Shown here in pieces: positions 23,416-33,632 of a stretch of 64,000 nucleotides of DNA. The notes beneath the pieces were generated by a model. That model saw only the letters and a program-made list of their open reading frames with translations, did not search any database and had not been told where the DNA came from. Position 1 is the stretch's first letter, and the number at the start of each line of letters is the position of its first letter. This DNA comes from Candidatus Symbiopectobacterium sp. NZEC151. Its GTDB lineage: Bacteria > Pseudomonadota > Gammaproteobacteria > Enterobacterales > Enterobacteriaceae. The DNA is taken from NCBI RefSeq assembly GCF_025962655.1, contig NZ_JAGFPE010000001.1, positions 1,550,001-1,614,000 of the forward strand, written 5' to 3'. Both the position numbers and the translations under genes were made by a program.

Positions 23416-24822
23416 ATGGCAAGCATCAGCTTTACGGGTTCAACAAGTGGACTCAGTAGCATTCTCCAGCAATTGACCGAACTTGAGCAGACCCGGATAA
23501 ACCCGATCAAGACTCAGCAAACCTTATATACCAATCGCAGCAAGGCTTTCGATACGCTGAGTGCGGCAGTTACCAAGTTAGATACCGCTAATGATGCGTT
23601 AGCTAAAGCGAAGACCATCAACCAAACTACCGTAACCAGCACCAATACGGCCTTTGCGGCCACCACGGCGAACGGTGCGGTATCGGGTTCTTATCAGGTT
23701 GAAGTACAAAACCTTGCCACGGCCCACTCCCTGCTGTCAGGCGAATTTGACAGTAATAAAACACAGTTAGGGGCAACAACAGGCGGCACGCGCACGCTGA
23801 CTATCAGCCAGCCGGGTCAGGAAAAACCGTTGGAAATCAACCTGACCGACGGTCAAACGACGTTGGAAGGCATCCGTGATGCAATCAATAAGGCCAACGG
23901 CAATGTCGGTGCCAGCATTATTAAAGCAGATGATGATTCCTATTATTTGGCTATCACCTCCAAATCGACCGGCACCGATGGCAAGATGACCATCAATGTG
24001 ACCGGTGATGATACCCTCAAGGGAAAAATCGGTTACACCAGCGGCGTCACTGGCAACATGTCTGAGCAAGTCGCTGCTGAGAACTCGGTGATTAAACTGA
24101 ATGGTTCCGTAACGGTTACACGCCAGAGCAACACCGTTGCCGATGCCATTGACGGTGTCACACTGACGCTGAAAGCGGAAAACACCGCTGGAAAACCAGA
24201 AACGCTGTCGATTGATACCGATACGGCGCCGATGGAAGCGGCAGTGAAGAACTGGGTTGATGCCTACAACGCACTGCAAACCACCATTGGCACGTTGACC
24301 AAATTTACCGCAACTGAGGTGGGCGCGTCGTCGCCAGATACCAGCAATGGCGTCTTGCTGGGTAACAGTACGGTGCGTGGGATCCAGACCCAATTGAAAA
24401 TGCAACTCTCGAGTGCTCAGTCGGGAAGCATCGCCAACATGTCGCAGTTGGGTGTAAAACAGAACGCATCAACCGGTATGCTGGAAATTGATTCAACCAA
24501 GTTGCAGGCCGCGCTCAAAGATAACCCGACAGCCGTAGAGGACTTCTTTGTTGGTGATGGAAAAAATACGGGTTTCGCCACGCAAGTTGGCAGTTATCTT
24601 GATGGCGTCCTGAATTCCACCGACGGTACGATCAAAATCGCCAAAGACGGGATTGCCTCAACGATAAAAACGCTTAAACAAACGTATGACCGAACTCAAC
24701 AAAGCATCGATGACAACATCACACGGCTTAAAGCACAATTTACCCAGTTGGATAAACTGGTGTCGCAAATGAACAGTACCAGTGATTATTTGACCACCCA
24801 ATTAGCCCAACTGAGCAGCTAA
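23416..24822 (+). CDS. fliD: flagellar filament cap protein (hook-associated protein 2)
   Basis: The 468-residue secreted protein caps the filament and folds incoming flagellin. It shows the conserved N-terminal MASISFTGSTSGLSSILQQLTELEQTRINPIKTQQT and C-terminal coiled region (DRTQQSIDDNITRLKAQFTQLDKLVSQMNSTSDYLTTQLAQLSS). Length equals that of E. coli FliD. The frame opens at a TTG two codons earlier, but the ATG at 23416 has AAGGA six bases upstream. It is the first gene of fliDST, driven by a sigma-28 promoter, and divergent from fliC. Confidence 0.96.
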   Translation: MASISFTGSTSGLSSILQQLTELEQTRINPIKTQQTLYTNRSKAFDTLSAAVTKLDTANDALAKAKTINQTTVTSTNTAFAATTANGAVSGSYQVEVQNLATAHSLLSGEFDSNKTQLGATTGGTRTLTISQPGQEKPLEINLTDGQTTLEGIRDAINKANGNVGASIIKADDDSYYLAITSKSTGTDGKMTINVTGDDTLKGKIGYTSGVTGNMSEQVAAENSVIKLNGSVTVTRQSNTVADAIDGVTLTLKAENTAGKPETLSIDTDTAPMEAAVKNWVDAYNALQTTIGTLTKFTATEVGASSPDTSNGVLLGNSTVRGIQTQLKMQLSSAQSGSIANMSQLGVKQNASTGMLEIDSTKLQAALKDNPTAVEDFFVGDGKNTGFATQVGSYLDGVLNSTDGTIKIAKDGIASTIKTLKQTYDRTQQSIDDNITRLKAQFTQLDKLVSQMNSTSDYLTTQLAQLSS

Positions 24823-24847
24823 GACAGGTGACCTGAGAGGCCTATTG

Positions 24848-25261
24848 ATGTACAGCAGAACAGGTAGTCAGGCCTACGCGAATGTAGGCCTCGAAAGTAG
24901 TGTAATGAGTGCCAGTCCGCATCAACTCATTACGTTGCTTTTTGATGGGGCGCACAGCGCACTAGCGCGAGCAAAAATCCTCATGAATCAGGGAGACATT
25001 GCAGGCAAGGGCAATGCGTTATCTAAAGCCATTGACATTATCAACAACGGTCTCAAAGCGGGACTGGATATGGAAAAGGGAGGCGAGTTAGCGGAAAATC
25101 TCTCAGCCTTGTATGATTACATGACGCAGCGGTTGACCATCGCTAATTTGCACAATGACGTCCAGGTTATTGACGAAGTGAATACGCTATTGGCAAATAT
25201 CGCGGATGCCTGGCGACAAATAAACCCTCAGCAACAGGCTGTTAGCAGTGGAGTTGCATGA
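24848..25261 (+). CDS. fliS: flagellin export chaperone FliS
   Basis: Small (137-residue) helical cytoplasmic chaperone that binds the C-terminus of flagellin and prevents premature polymerisation. It shows MYSRTGSQAYANVGLESSVMSASPHQLITLLFDGAHSAL, the diagnostic N-terminal block of FliS, and ends with ...NTLLANIADAWRQI. The ATG at 24848 has AGAGG seven bases upstream; a TTG one codon earlier is ignored. It lies 25 bases after fliD, and its stop overlaps fliT in ATGA. Confidence 0.95.
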   Translation: MYSRTGSQAYANVGLESSVMSASPHQLITLLFDGAHSALARAKILMNQGDIAGKGNALSKAIDIINNGLKAGLDMEKGGELAENLSALYDYMTQRLTIANLHNDVQVIDEVNTLLANIADAWRQINPQQQAVSSGVA

Positions 25262-25635
25262 TGACATCGCTACAGCAATTACTTAGTGAGTATCAGCAAT
25301 TACAGCAACTTAGCCGGAGCATTCTTGCTTTGGCAACGAATGGCTTATGGGATGAGGTGGTGGAACAAGAAATCATCTACATCCAGACGGTAGAACACCT
25401 GAGTAAAACGCCAATTCCAGAAAATCTTGATAGCGTTATTCAGTTGCAGTTCCGCAAAATTTTGCGGGAAATTGTTGAAAGTGAAGCTCAAATAAAGGCG
25501 TTGCTGCAAAAGCGGATGGATGAGCTCAGTGCTCTGATGCAAACATCATTAAAGCAGCATAGCGTTAACGCTGCCTACGGTGAATTTTCACCGCAAGGGA
25601 TTATCCCCGGGCATGTAAACCACAACAACGAATAA
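25258..25635 (+). CDS. fliT: FliD chaperone and FlhDC regulator FliT
   Basis: The 125-residue helical protein is placed and sized as FliT (E. coli 121 residues), with MTSLQQLLSEYQQLQQLSRSILALATNGLWDEVVEQE at the N-terminus. In enterics FliT binds the cap protein FliD. When freed by export of FliD it binds FlhC and lowers class 2 transcription. ATGs at 25258 and 25261 are both possible; the first overlaps the fliS stop in ATGA, a sign of translational coupling. It ends 50 bases before a strong terminator. Confidence 0.9.
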   Translation: MMTSLQQLLSEYQQLQQLSRSILALATNGLWDEVVEQEIIYIQTVEHLSKTPIPENLDSVIQLQFRKILREIVESEAQIKALLQKRMDELSALMQTSLKQHSVNAAYGEFSPQGIIPGHVNHNNE

Positions 25636-25683
25636 TGCTGTTTGCCACCCGTTTGCTGTGAATTGTTCTGCCCCTCAATGTTA

Positions 25684-25722
25684 AAAAGGCCCTCGACGCG
25701 AGTCATCGCTTGAGGGCCTTTT
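25684..25722. terminator. bidirectional terminator between fliT and fliE
   Basis: AAAAGGCCCTC (25684-25694) pairs with GAGGGCCTTTT (25712-25722) around a 17-base loop that can fold further (GCGA/TCGC). The A-flank and T-flank give U-runs in both directions, fitting the convergent ends of fliT and fliE. Confidence 0.88.
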
Positions 25723-25753
25723 GCCAGAATCAAGAATACTATTTCCTGACGGT

Positions 25754-26068
25754 TTACACCGACATACTCATCATTTCCTGATACGCCGCAACCAGTTTAT
25801 TGCGCACCTGGATACCCATTTGCATATTGATTGAAGATTTCTGCAAATCCACCATCACATCATTCAACGCGACACCCGGCGTACCCAAGGTGAATTTCTG
25901 CGCTTGCTCACGCGCGGCTTGCTGCGTGCCACTGATGTTATCCAATGCAGATTTTAGTTCGCTGGCAAAACCGGGCTCGATAGTCGGTTTCACGACAGGC
26001 GAATTTCCCGCCTGTAACGCGGTAGCTTGCAATTGCTGCACGACGCTCTCAATACCTTGAACTGACAT
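25754..26068 (-). CDS. fliE: flagellar hook-basal body protein FliE
   Basis: The 104-residue rod-base protein links the MS ring to the proximal rod and is the first substrate of the export apparatus. It matches the FliE family throughout: [21 protein letters not shown] at the N-terminus, [20 protein letters not shown] in the middle, and the conserved C-terminus [38 protein letters not shown]. It is a monocistronic gene divergent from fliF, as in E. coli. Confidence 0.95.
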   Translation of the reverse strand: MSVQGIESVVQQLQATALQAGNSPVVKPTIEPGFASELKSALDNISGTQQAAREQAQKFTLGTPGVALNDVMVDLQKSSINMQMGIQVRNKLVAAYQEMMSMSV

Positions 26069-26404
26069 TATTGCTCACCTTTTTCCGACGGCATCACTAC
26101 TACATGCTCAAGACGCTACGCGCACGTAAGACACCGTAAACGATCACGCGATGGCTCACTTTATCCATCGCACAAAAATCACCCGATTAACACAGTGCAC
26201 TAAGCTACCATATCAGCCTTATCCTAAAAGGCGTAAAAGACGGGGAAAATGCCACGTTATCGGAGCATCGTTTTTACCGTTACGGAAAATAATACTATGC
26301 CGACAAAAGTAGGTGCATGTCTTAACGATTGCGCAATCAGGGAGTGCTGTTTTGTTACGTACCAACGTTAATTTTATCGCTCAACAACCAAGCAGAGAAC
26401 GAGT
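26069..26404. promoter_or_regulatory. fliE-fliF divergent regulatory region
   Basis: The 336-base gap lies between the divergent class 2 genes fliE and fliF. In E. coli one FlhDC site between them activates both. No sigma-28 promoter was found here, which agrees with class 2 control. The FlhDC box itself could not be assigned with confidence. Confidence 0.5.
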
Positions 26405-28132
26405 ATGAACGCCACAACCGGTTTTGCGTCCGGTGGGAAAGGGTTTGGCGAGATACTCAACCGCTTGCGCGCCAATCCTAAAATTCCCCTGCTCATTGCT
26501 GCGGCAGCTGCGGTTGCCATCGTCGTTGCTATGGTGTTATGGGCCAAAGGGCCTGATTACCGGGTGCTCTACAATAACGTCACCGATCGTGACGGTGGAG
26601 CCATTGTCAGTGAACTGACAAAAATGAACATTCCCTACCGATTTGCCGAAGGCGGCAGTGCGATACTGATCCCCGCGACAAACGTGTATGAAACCCGTTT
26701 ACGTTTGGCGCAATTAGGCTTGCCCAAAGGTGGCGCGGTGGGTTTCGAATTGCTGGATCAGGAAAAATTTGGTATCAGCCAGTTCAGCGAACAGATCAAC
26801 TATCAGCGCGCGCTGGAAGGTGAACTGTCACGCACGATAGAAACCCTCGGACCGGTACAAACTGCGCGGGTGCATCTGGCCATTCCCAAGCCTTCGTTGT
26901 TTGTTCGCGAACAGAAAGCGCCCTCTGCCTCCGTTACCCTGAGTTTGCAACCGGGTCGCGCCCTGGATGAGGGACAAATCAACTCCATCGTCTACATGAT
27001 CTCCAGCAGCGTATCCGGTTTACCGCCAGATAACGTCACGGTGGTAGACCAGATGGGCCGCCTGCTGACCTCCGCCGGTGCCGCTGGGCGCGATGTCAAT
27101 GCCACACAGCTGAAATACGTGACTGAAATTGAGTCCATGTATCAGCGGCGCATTGAGGCCATTATCGCCCCGATCGTCGGCGGTGGTAACGTGCATGCGC
27201 AAGTCACTGCACAAATCGATTTTTCAGCGCGTGAGCAGACCGACGAGCAGTATCAACCCAACTCCGCGCCAAACCAGGCTGCCGTTCGTTCGCAACAAAC
27301 CAGTCAGAGCGAGCAACGTGGCGGCCCTAACGTCGGCGGCGTACCGGGAGCCCTCTCTAACCAGCCTGCTCCGGCACCCACGGCACCGATTACCACACCG
27401 GCAAACAACGCCGCGAATGCCAATAACGCAAACCAGAATCAGAACGCCAACCAAAACCCTCAGGCCAATCAGCAAAACAATGCGGCTGGCACACAGGGGA
27501 ATGCGGTGGTGCAAACGTCAAACTCACGTAATGATGCAACCACAAACTACGAGGTTGACAAGACGATCCTGCATACCAAACACAGTACCGGTGGTGTAAA
27601 ACGCCTCTCCGTTGCCGTGATTGTCAACTATCTGCCGCCTGGCGAAGACGGCAAACCTATTGCGTTATCAGACGATCAGATTAAGCAAATTGACACCGTC
27701 GCGCGGGAAGCTATGGGCTTTTCAACCGATCGTGGTGACTCGTTAAACGTGGTCAACACACCGTTCATGTCCACCAACGATACGGCCAGCGAACTGCCCT
27801 TCTGGCAGAAGCAAGCCTTCTTTGAGTTGATGATTGAAGTCGGTCGTTGGCTGCTGGTGCTGCTGGTGGCGTGGATCCTGTGGCGCAAGCTGGTCAGACC
27901 GCAAATCAAGAAACGGGAAGAACAGCAGGCCGCCGCTCAGGTTGCCACGCAAATGCGTAATGCCAACAACGATGTTGTGGTCAAGTTGAGTAAAGACGAA
28001 GAAGAACTGCAACGTCGCTCACAACAACGCATCAACACCGAGCTGCAAAGCCAGCGTGTTCGCGATCTGGCAGAAAACGATCCGCGCGTCGTCGCCCTGG
28101 TGATTCGCCAATGGATGAGTACTGAACTATGA
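26405..28132 (+). CDS. fliF: flagellar MS-ring protein FliF
   Basis: The 575-residue inner-membrane protein forms the MS ring. It has a first membrane segment ([21 protein letters not shown], residues 28-48), the ring-building motifs ([42 protein letters not shown]), and a second membrane segment ([19 protein letters not shown], near residue 480). Its C-terminal tail ends in [18 protein letters not shown] and binds FliG. It is about 23 residues longer than E. coli FliF because of an Asn/Gln/Ala/Pro-rich low-complexity stretch in the periplasmic loop (residues about 308-375). It is the first gene of fliFGHIJK and overlaps fliG by four bases. Confidence 0.97.
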   Translation: MNATTGFASGGKGFGEILNRLRANPKIPLLIAAAAAVAIVVAMVLWAKGPDYRVLYNNVTDRDGGAIVSELTKMNIPYRFAEGGSAILIPATNVYETRLRLAQLGLPKGGAVGFELLDQEKFGISQFSEQINYQRALEGELSRTIETLGPVQTARVHLAIPKPSLFVREQKAPSASVTLSLQPGRALDEGQINSIVYMISSSVSGLPPDNVTVVDQMGRLLTSAGAAGRDVNATQLKYVTEIESMYQRRIEAIIAPIVGGGNVHAQVTAQIDFSAREQTDEQYQPNSAPNQAAVRSQQTSQSEQRGGPNVGGVPGALSNQPAPAPTAPITTPANNAANANNANQNQNANQNPQANQQNNAAGTQGNAVVQTSNSRNDATTNYEVDKTILHTKHSTGGVKRLSVAVIVNYLPPGEDGKPIALSDDQIKQIDTVAREAMGFSTDRGDSLNVVNTPFMSTNDTASELPFWQKQAFFELMIEVGRWLLVLLVAWILWRKLVRPQIKKREEQQAAAQVATQMRNANNDVVVKLSKDEEELQRRSQQRINTELQSQRVRDLAENDPRVVALVIRQWMSTEL

Positions 28133-29121
28133 GTATGACAGGCACAGAAAAGAGCGCCATCTTGTTGATGACCGTGGGCGAAGATCGCGCGGCAGAGGTA
28201 TTTACCCACCTCTCCACGCGTGAAGTGCAGCATTTAAGTACGGCAATGGCGAATTTGCGCCAAGTCTCACCGCAACAATTGGCGGAAGTACTCAAAGAGT
28301 TCGAAATTGAAGCAGATCAATACGCCGCGCTGAGCGTCAATGCCGGTGATTATCTGCGCTCGGTACTGGTGAAAGCACTCGGCGAAGAGCGCGCATCCAG
28401 CCTGTTGGAGGATATTCTTGAAAGCCGCGAAACCAGCGGCGGCATCGAAACCCTCAACTTTATGGAGCCGCAAACTGCCGCAGATGTCATCCGCGACGAG
28501 CACCCGCAGATCATCGCAACCATCCTGGTGCATTTAAAACGGGCGCAGGCTGCCGATATTCTGGCGCTGTTCGATGAGCGACTGCGTAACGATGTCATGC
28601 TGCGTATCGCCACCTTCGGCGGCGTTCAGCCTTCGGCGTTGGCAGAACTGACCGAAGTGTTGAATGGCTTGCTGGATGGTCAGAACGTGAAACGCAGCAA
28701 AATGGGCGGTGTTCGTACTGCGGCCGAGATTATCAACCTGATGAAGAGTCAGCAGGAAGAGGCGGTTATCGATGCGGTGCGCGAGTTCGATGGCGAACTG
28801 GCACAAAAAATTATCGACGAAATGTTCCTGTTCGAAAACCTTATCGATGTCGACGATCGCAGCATCCAGCGTCTGTTGCAGGAAGTGGAGTCGGAATCGC
28901 TGCTGTTGGCACTGAAAGGCTCCGACGAGCCATTGCGCGAGAAGTTCCTGCGCAATATGTCGCAGCGTGCGGCAGAAATTCTGCGCGACGACCTTTCGAC
29001 GCGCGGCCCGGTTCGCATGTCTCAAGTGGAAAACGAACAGAAAGCCATCCTGCTTATTGTGCGTCGTCTGGCCGACAGCGGCGAGATGATCATCGGTGGC
29101 GGCGAGGATGCTTATGTCTAA
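28129..29121 (+). CDS. fliG: flagellar motor switch protein FliG
   Basis: Rotor protein of 330 residues on the cytoplasmic face of the MS ring; it contacts MotA. The three domains are intact: the N-terminal FliF-binding part ([27 protein letters not shown]), the middle part with the [13 protein letters not shown] motif, and the C-terminal torque domain. The torque domain carries the charged ridge ([46 protein letters not shown]). Its ATG overlaps the fliF stop (ATGA). Confidence 0.97.
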   Translation: MSMTGTEKSAILLMTVGEDRAAEVFTHLSTREVQHLSTAMANLRQVSPQQLAEVLKEFEIEADQYAALSVNAGDYLRSVLVKALGEERASSLLEDILESRETSGGIETLNFMEPQTAADVIRDEHPQIIATILVHLKRAQAADILALFDERLRNDVMLRIATFGGVQPSALAELTEVLNGLLDGQNVKRSKMGGVRTAAEIINLMKSQQEEAVIDAVREFDGELAQKIIDEMFLFENLIDVDDRSIQRLLQEVESESLLLALKGSDEPLREKFLRNMSQRAAEILRDDLSTRGPVRMSQVENEQKAILLIVRRLADSGEMIIGGGEDAYV

Positions 29122-29827
29122 TGCCGCTGACAACATGGCCTGGAAGCCCTGGAAGCTAAAAGACCTGGCCTCCCCCTTTGATGTTGAGCCCGAACCGGAA
29201 ATCAACGCCGTTGAACCGGAAGAGGTGGCATCAGAGTCGGTAGACCAATTCCGCTCGTTTGAGGCGGAACTGGAAAGCATGCGTGAACAGACCATGCGAC
29301 AGGCACGTGAAGCGGGTTTTGCCGAAGGACGCCAACAAGGCTATGACGCAGGGTATCAGGAAGGGTTAACCGCCGGTACGCAGCAAGGTACCCAAGATGC
29401 CTTGCAGCAACAGCAACCGATGATTGAGCGCATGCAGCAGATGGTGAGTGGGTTCCAGCAGACATTGGATGCCATGGACACAGCTATTCCAGCGCGTTTG
29501 ACGCAATTAGCCCTGACCGTCGCGAAACAGGTTATTGGTCAGGCACCGCTGTGCGATGCCACAGCACTGCAACATCAGATTCAACAGTTGATCCAGCAAG
29601 AGCCGCTGTTTAGTGGCAAAGCGCAATTACGGGTCAACCCCGGCGATCTCGAGCGTATCGAGGCGGCACTGGGTCCGACGCTGGAGCAGCACGGCTGGCG
29701 GTTGTTGGCCGACGGTCAACTGCATCCTGGCGGATGCAAGGTGAGCGCAGAGGAAGGCGACCTTGATGCCAGCCTCGCCACGCGCTGGCATGAGCTATGC
29801 CGTTTGGCTGCGCCGGGAGAGTTATGA
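29114..29827 (+). CDS. fliH: flagellar export apparatus regulator FliH
   Basis: Stator-like protein of 237 residues that binds and restrains the ATPase FliI. It has the N-terminal [22 protein letters not shown] (the WKPW element matches E. coli WKTW), the heptad/glycine-zipper-like middle ([28 protein letters not shown]) and the C-terminal FliI-binding domain with [20 protein letters not shown]. The frame opens at 29096, but the ATG at 29114 has GAGG six bases upstream and overlaps the fliG stop by eight bases. Confidence 0.94.
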   Translation: MSNAADNMAWKPWKLKDLASPFDVEPEPEINAVEPEEVASESVDQFRSFEAELESMREQTMRQAREAGFAEGRQQGYDAGYQEGLTAGTQQGTQDALQQQQPMIERMQQMVSGFQQTLDAMDTAIPARLTQLALTVAKQVIGQAPLCDATALQHQIQQLIQQEPLFSGKAQLRVNPGDLERIEAALGPTLEQHGWRLLADGQLHPGGCKVSAEEGDLDASLATRWHELCRLAAPGEL

Positions 29828-31197
29828 TGACCCATCACCTCGCACGTTGGTTTGCCGAATTGGACGCTTTCGAAAAGCGCATCAAAGAGACACCGTCCGT
29901 GCGTCGTTACGGGCGGTTAAAGCGTGCGACCGGGCTGGTACTGGAAGCCACCGGGCTGCAAATGCCCTTGGGTGCCACCTGCCTGATTGAACGCCATATG
30001 GGCGCCAAGACGGATGAAGTTGAGTGCGAGGTGGTTGGCTTTAATGGTCAAAGCCTGTTCCTGATGCCACTGGAAGAGATGGAAGGCATCACGCCAGGTG
30101 CGCGTGTCTATGCCCGTGCAGCGACTCAGGGCGTGGTACAAGGGAAACAATTGCCTTTAGGGCCAGAACTGCTTGGCCGCGTGCTGGATGGCAGCGCTAA
30201 GCCGCTTGATGGCTTACCGCCTCCGGATACCGGCTATCGCGCGCCGCTGATGACTGCGCCTTTTAACCCGCTACAGCGTACACCGATTGAAGATGTGCTG
30301 GATGTGGGGGTGCGCGCTATCAACGCGTTGTTGACCGTGGGCCGCGGCCAACGTATGGGCTTGTTTGCCGGTTCCGGTGTGGGTAAAAGTGTGCTGCTGG
30401 GTATGATGGCGCGCTATACCAAAGCAGATGTGATCGTCGTCGGGTTAATCGGCGAACGCGGTCGTGAAGTGAAAGATTTTATTGAAAACATTTTGGGTGA
30501 CGAAGGCCGCGCCCGTTCAGTGGTGATCGCCGCACCTGCTGACGTTTCGCCCCTGCTGCGTATGCAGGGTGCCGCTTATGCGACACGCATTGCTGAAGAT
30601 TTTCGCGACCGCGGTCTGCACGTGTTGCTGATCATGGATTCGCTGACGCGTTATGCCATGGCGCAGCGTGAAATTGCATTGGCCATCGGTGAGCCACCGG
30701 CTACCAAAGGCTATCCGCCTTCGGTGTTCGCCAAACTCCCTGCACTGGTCGAACGCGCAGGCAATGGCATTCACGGTGGCGGCTCGATCACCGCGTTCTA
30801 TACGGTGCTGACTGAGGGTGACGACCAGCAGGACCCGATTGCCGACTCGGCGCGTGCTATTCTGGATGGACATATTGTCCTGTCGCGGCAGTTGGCCGAA
30901 TCCGGTCACTACCCGGCCATTGATATCGAAGCCTCAATCAGTCGCGCCATGACCGCGCTTATTGATGATAAGCACTACGCCACGGTCAGGTTGTTTAAGC
31001 AGTTACTCTCCAGTTACCAACGTAACCGGGACTTGATCAATGTGGGGGCTTACGCGCCGGGCAGCGATCCGACGCTTGACCAGGCCATTCGCCTCTACCC
31101 ACAGCTTCAGGATTTTTTGCAGCAGGGCATGTTTGAACGCAGTGGTTATGAAGCCTCTTGTCAGGCTTTACACGTCATTTTTCCCCGTAACGAGTAG
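29827..31197 (+). CDS. fliI: flagellum-specific ATP synthase-like ATPase FliI
   Basis: Type III export ATPase of 456 residues, homologous to F1 beta subunits. Walker A is [15 protein letters not shown], followed by [14 protein letters not shown], Walker B is [18 protein letters not shown], and then [18 protein letters not shown]. Sequence tracks E. coli FliI over its whole length. Two adjacent ATGs (29824, 29827) follow GGAG; the second has seven-base spacing and gives MTHHLARW, matching the E. coli N-terminus. Confidence 0.97.
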   Translation: MTHHLARWFAELDAFEKRIKETPSVRRYGRLKRATGLVLEATGLQMPLGATCLIERHMGAKTDEVECEVVGFNGQSLFLMPLEEMEGITPGARVYARAATQGVVQGKQLPLGPELLGRVLDGSAKPLDGLPPPDTGYRAPLMTAPFNPLQRTPIEDVLDVGVRAINALLTVGRGQRMGLFAGSGVGKSVLLGMMARYTKADVIVVGLIGERGREVKDFIENILGDEGRARSVVIAAPADVSPLLRMQGAAYATRIAEDFRDRGLHVLLIMDSLTRYAMAQREIALAIGEPPATKGYPPSVFAKLPALVERAGNGIHGGGSITAFYTVLTEGDDQQDPIADSARAILDGHIVLSRQLAESGHYPAIDIEASISRAMTALIDDKHYATVRLFKQLLSSYQRNRDLINVGAYAPGSDPTLDQAIRLYPQLQDFLQQGMFERSGYEASCQALHVIFPRNE

Positions 31198-31205
31198 GAG
31201 GACAG

Positions 31206-31652
31206 ATGAAAACGCAGTCACCGCTGGTTACATTACGTGAACTGGCCCAAAAAGAGGTCGAAAAAGCAGCGACCCAGTTGGGGCAAGTGCGTAAAGCCTA
31301 TCAACAAGCTGAACAACAACTGAATATGCTGTTAAACTATCAGGAAGATTATCGCGGCAGGTTACAAGTGACGATGTCAGAGGGCATGGCCAACACCAGT
31401 TGGCAGAATTTCCAGCAATTTATTCAAACGCTGGACGTCGCTATTGATCAGCATCAGAAACAATTGCAACACTGGAATTCACGCCTGGATCTGGCGATGA
31501 AAACCTGGCAAGAAAAACAAAAGCGCCTCAATGCGTTTGAGACGCTACAAGAAAGAGAAGATATCAGGCAGCTCGCGCACGAGAACCGCCTCGATCAAAA
31601 ACGGATGGATGAATTTGCCCAACGGGCCTCTCTGAGGAAAACAGATTTATGA
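31206..31652 (+). CDS. fliJ: flagellar export chaperone FliJ
   Basis: Small coiled-coil protein (148 residues) of the export gate and ATPase complex, a structural relative of the ATPase gamma subunit. It is highly charged and helical throughout ([54 protein letters not shown]). It lies eight bases after fliI with AGGAGG before the ATG, and its stop overlaps fliK. Length is the same as in E. coli (147). Confidence 0.94.
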   Translation: MKTQSPLVTLRELAQKEVEKAATQLGQVRKAYQQAEQQLNMLLNYQEDYRGRLQVTMSEGMANTSWQNFQQFIQTLDVAIDQHQKQLQHWNSRLDLAMKTWQEKQKRLNAFETLQEREDIRQLAHENRLDQKRMDEFAQRASLRKTDL

Positions 31653-32992
31653 TGCTGCCAATCGTTACCACAACAGCAAGCACCGGCGTTAGTGACACCG
31701 CAGGATCGGCTTCGGGGTTGCTTACTACGGATGAACTGCCTCAGGATTTCGTTCAACTGTTGTCTTTGCACCTGCCGAAAAAAGCTGCCGTCACTGCCGT
31801 ACCGACTGACAATACGTCGGCGCTGAGCGGGAAAGACAGTAAGCAAAAGCTGTTGGATGCGTTGTCAGCACAAGATATTGATTTAAGCCAGCAGGATCTG
31901 AATACGCTGCTCAAAGCCGTCAATGGGCAAGATAATCTGGATGACAAAACGCTGTCAGAGCTGGTGACGTCATTACGTAAGTCTTTTGCTCAAGGCAAAG
32001 AGGCGACCCTTGAGAAGAGTAGCGATGAACTGCCGTCAACCGATACGCAAGCGGTACAAGCGTTAATGGCGATGTTAGCGCCGGTGGTAACCCCCGCTAC
32101 GCCACAAAGCAGCGACATGTCATCGTTGCTTCAGGCTGCACAGTCACTATCGATACCTGGCCTGAATAATACGGCTCAGCAGAACACCCAAGACAGCGCA
32201 ACAGCGTCAGCATCCGCATCATTGTTCAGTTCGCTCGCCCCGCGCGACGCGGTCACCAGCGCAAGTGATACGCTGGCAACAGCGATATCCAACGCCAAGA
32301 ACAGTCGATCGACAGCGAACGATCCGTCTCGTGCCCAAGCGCAGGTTGATGACAGCACCGCCGTGCAGGATAAATCGGCAGTCGTGGCACACACCATCGC
32401 CGATGTGACCAAACAGGATATCAGCGGCAACCAACTGCCGTTGACCGCACACACTGCTCCGGTGAGTCTGGCCCCCAATGCGCAGACGTCAATGACCAAC
32501 AACATTGCACAACCGGGTGCCAGCGCCCAGTTAAATGCCCAACTGGGCACCACGCAGTGGCAGGATTCTCTCGGTCAGCAAATCATCATGCTGAGCCGTA
32601 ACGGACAGCAAAGTGTACAATTGCGACTGCACCCTGAAGAACTGGGCACGTTGCATATCTCGTTGCGTCTGGATGATAATCAAGCACAAATTCACTTAGC
32701 ATCGGCAAACAGTCAGGTGCGTAGCGCCCTTGAGGCCGCGTTGCCTCATCTGCGTGCAGCGATGGCAGAAAGCGGTATTAACCTGGGCCAAAGCAACGTA
32801 GCGAGTGATAATAGCGGTTGGCAACAAGCCCAGCAGCAAATGGCGGGCAATAACAACGATACCGGTGATAACAGTGCCTCTTATCGGCAGCAATTTGCGT
32901 CCTCTGTGCCCTATGGCGATGATGTGAGCGAGATTGAAATGTCAAGCACAGTCCGCGCGAGACCAGTGAGCGGTGTCGATATTTTTGCATAA
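31649..32992 (+). CDS. fliK: flagellar hook-length control protein FliK
   Basis: Secreted molecular ruler of 447 residues, longer than the E. coli (375) and Salmonella (405) proteins. The N-terminal and central parts are low-complexity, rich in Ser, Ala, Thr and Gln ([24 protein letters not shown]). The C-terminal switch domain is well conserved ([63 protein letters not shown]). It ends the fliFGHIJK operon. The ATG overlaps the fliJ stop in ATGA, with an adjacent second ATG. Extra ruler length would predict a somewhat longer hook. Confidence 0.93.
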   Translation: MMLPIVTTTASTGVSDTAGSASGLLTTDELPQDFVQLLSLHLPKKAAVTAVPTDNTSALSGKDSKQKLLDALSAQDIDLSQQDLNTLLKAVNGQDNLDDKTLSELVTSLRKSFAQGKEATLEKSSDELPSTDTQAVQALMAMLAPVVTPATPQSSDMSSLLQAAQSLSIPGLNNTAQQNTQDSATASASASLFSSLAPRDAVTSASDTLATAISNAKNSRSTANDPSRAQAQVDDSTAVQDKSAVVAHTIADVTKQDISGNQLPLTAHTAPVSLAPNAQTSMTNNIAQPGASAQLNAQLGTTQWQDSLGQQIIMLSRNGQQSVQLRLHPEELGTLHISLRLDDNQAQIHLASANSQVRSALEAALPHLRAAMAESGINLGQSNVASDNSGWQQAQQQMAGNNNDTGDNSASYRQQFASSVPYGDDVSEIEMSSTVRARPVSGVDIFA

Positions 32993-33147
32993 ACATCAGG
33001 TAAACGAACAAGTTAGCGCGATTTTTCTGGTTTATTCCTTGTATTGAATGGACGAATAGACAGGATAATCATTAACATCATATATTCATTTAGTGCTGCA
33101 AAGTAATAGCATTAGATATTGATTAATAACAGGAATTCTCTTTGGCT

Positions 33148-33627
33148 ATGTCTGACATGCAAGCTGGTTCACGGCGTAAGCGATCTATCTGGGTGATACT
33201 GCTTATTATCATTGCGCTGGCGGCAACAGGAGCTGCGGGCGTAGCATGGTGGATCTTGTACCACAAGTCCCCCTCCTCTGAGCAGCAGGTGGCACCGCCG
33301 CCCCCAGCGCCAGTGTTTATGCCGTTGGACACGTTCACTGTCAATCTAGTCAATGCAGACAATAACCCCGATCGCGTACTTTACGTCGGTTTCACGTTGC
33401 GTCTGTCAGACGAAGAAACCAGAACACGCTTGACGAATTACCTCCCTGAAGTGCGTAGCCGCTTGTTATTGCTGTTGTCGCGTCAGGATGCCATCTCCTT
33501 GGCAAATGAGCAGGGTAAGCAGAAGCTGATTGAACAAATCAAGCAGGTGCTAAGCCCCCCACTTGTCCCCGGACAGCCGAATCAGGTCGTTACTGACGTG
33601 TTATTCACTGCCTTTATTTTGCGGTAA
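33148..33627 (+). CDS. fliL: flagellar basal body-associated protein FliL
   Basis: Single-pass inner-membrane protein of about 159 residues near the stator. It has a basic N-terminus (SRRKRSIW), a membrane helix ([21 protein letters not shown]), a proline-rich linker, and the conserved periplasmic domain ending in the family-typical [10 protein letters not shown]. The start is not certain. The ATG at 33148 is 13 bases from AGGA, while the TTG at 33142 is seven bases from it and would add two residues. It opens the fliLMNOPQR operon after a 155-base gap. Confidence 0.92.
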   Translation: MSDMQAGSRRKRSIWVILLIIIALAATGAAGVAWWILYHKSPSSEQQVAPPPPAPVFMPLDTFTVNLVNADNNPDRVLYVGFTLRLSDEETRTRLTNYLPEVRSRLLLLLSRQDAISLANEQGKQKLIEQIKQVLSPPLVPGQPNQVVTDVLFTAFILR

Positions 33628-33632
33628 TCCTT

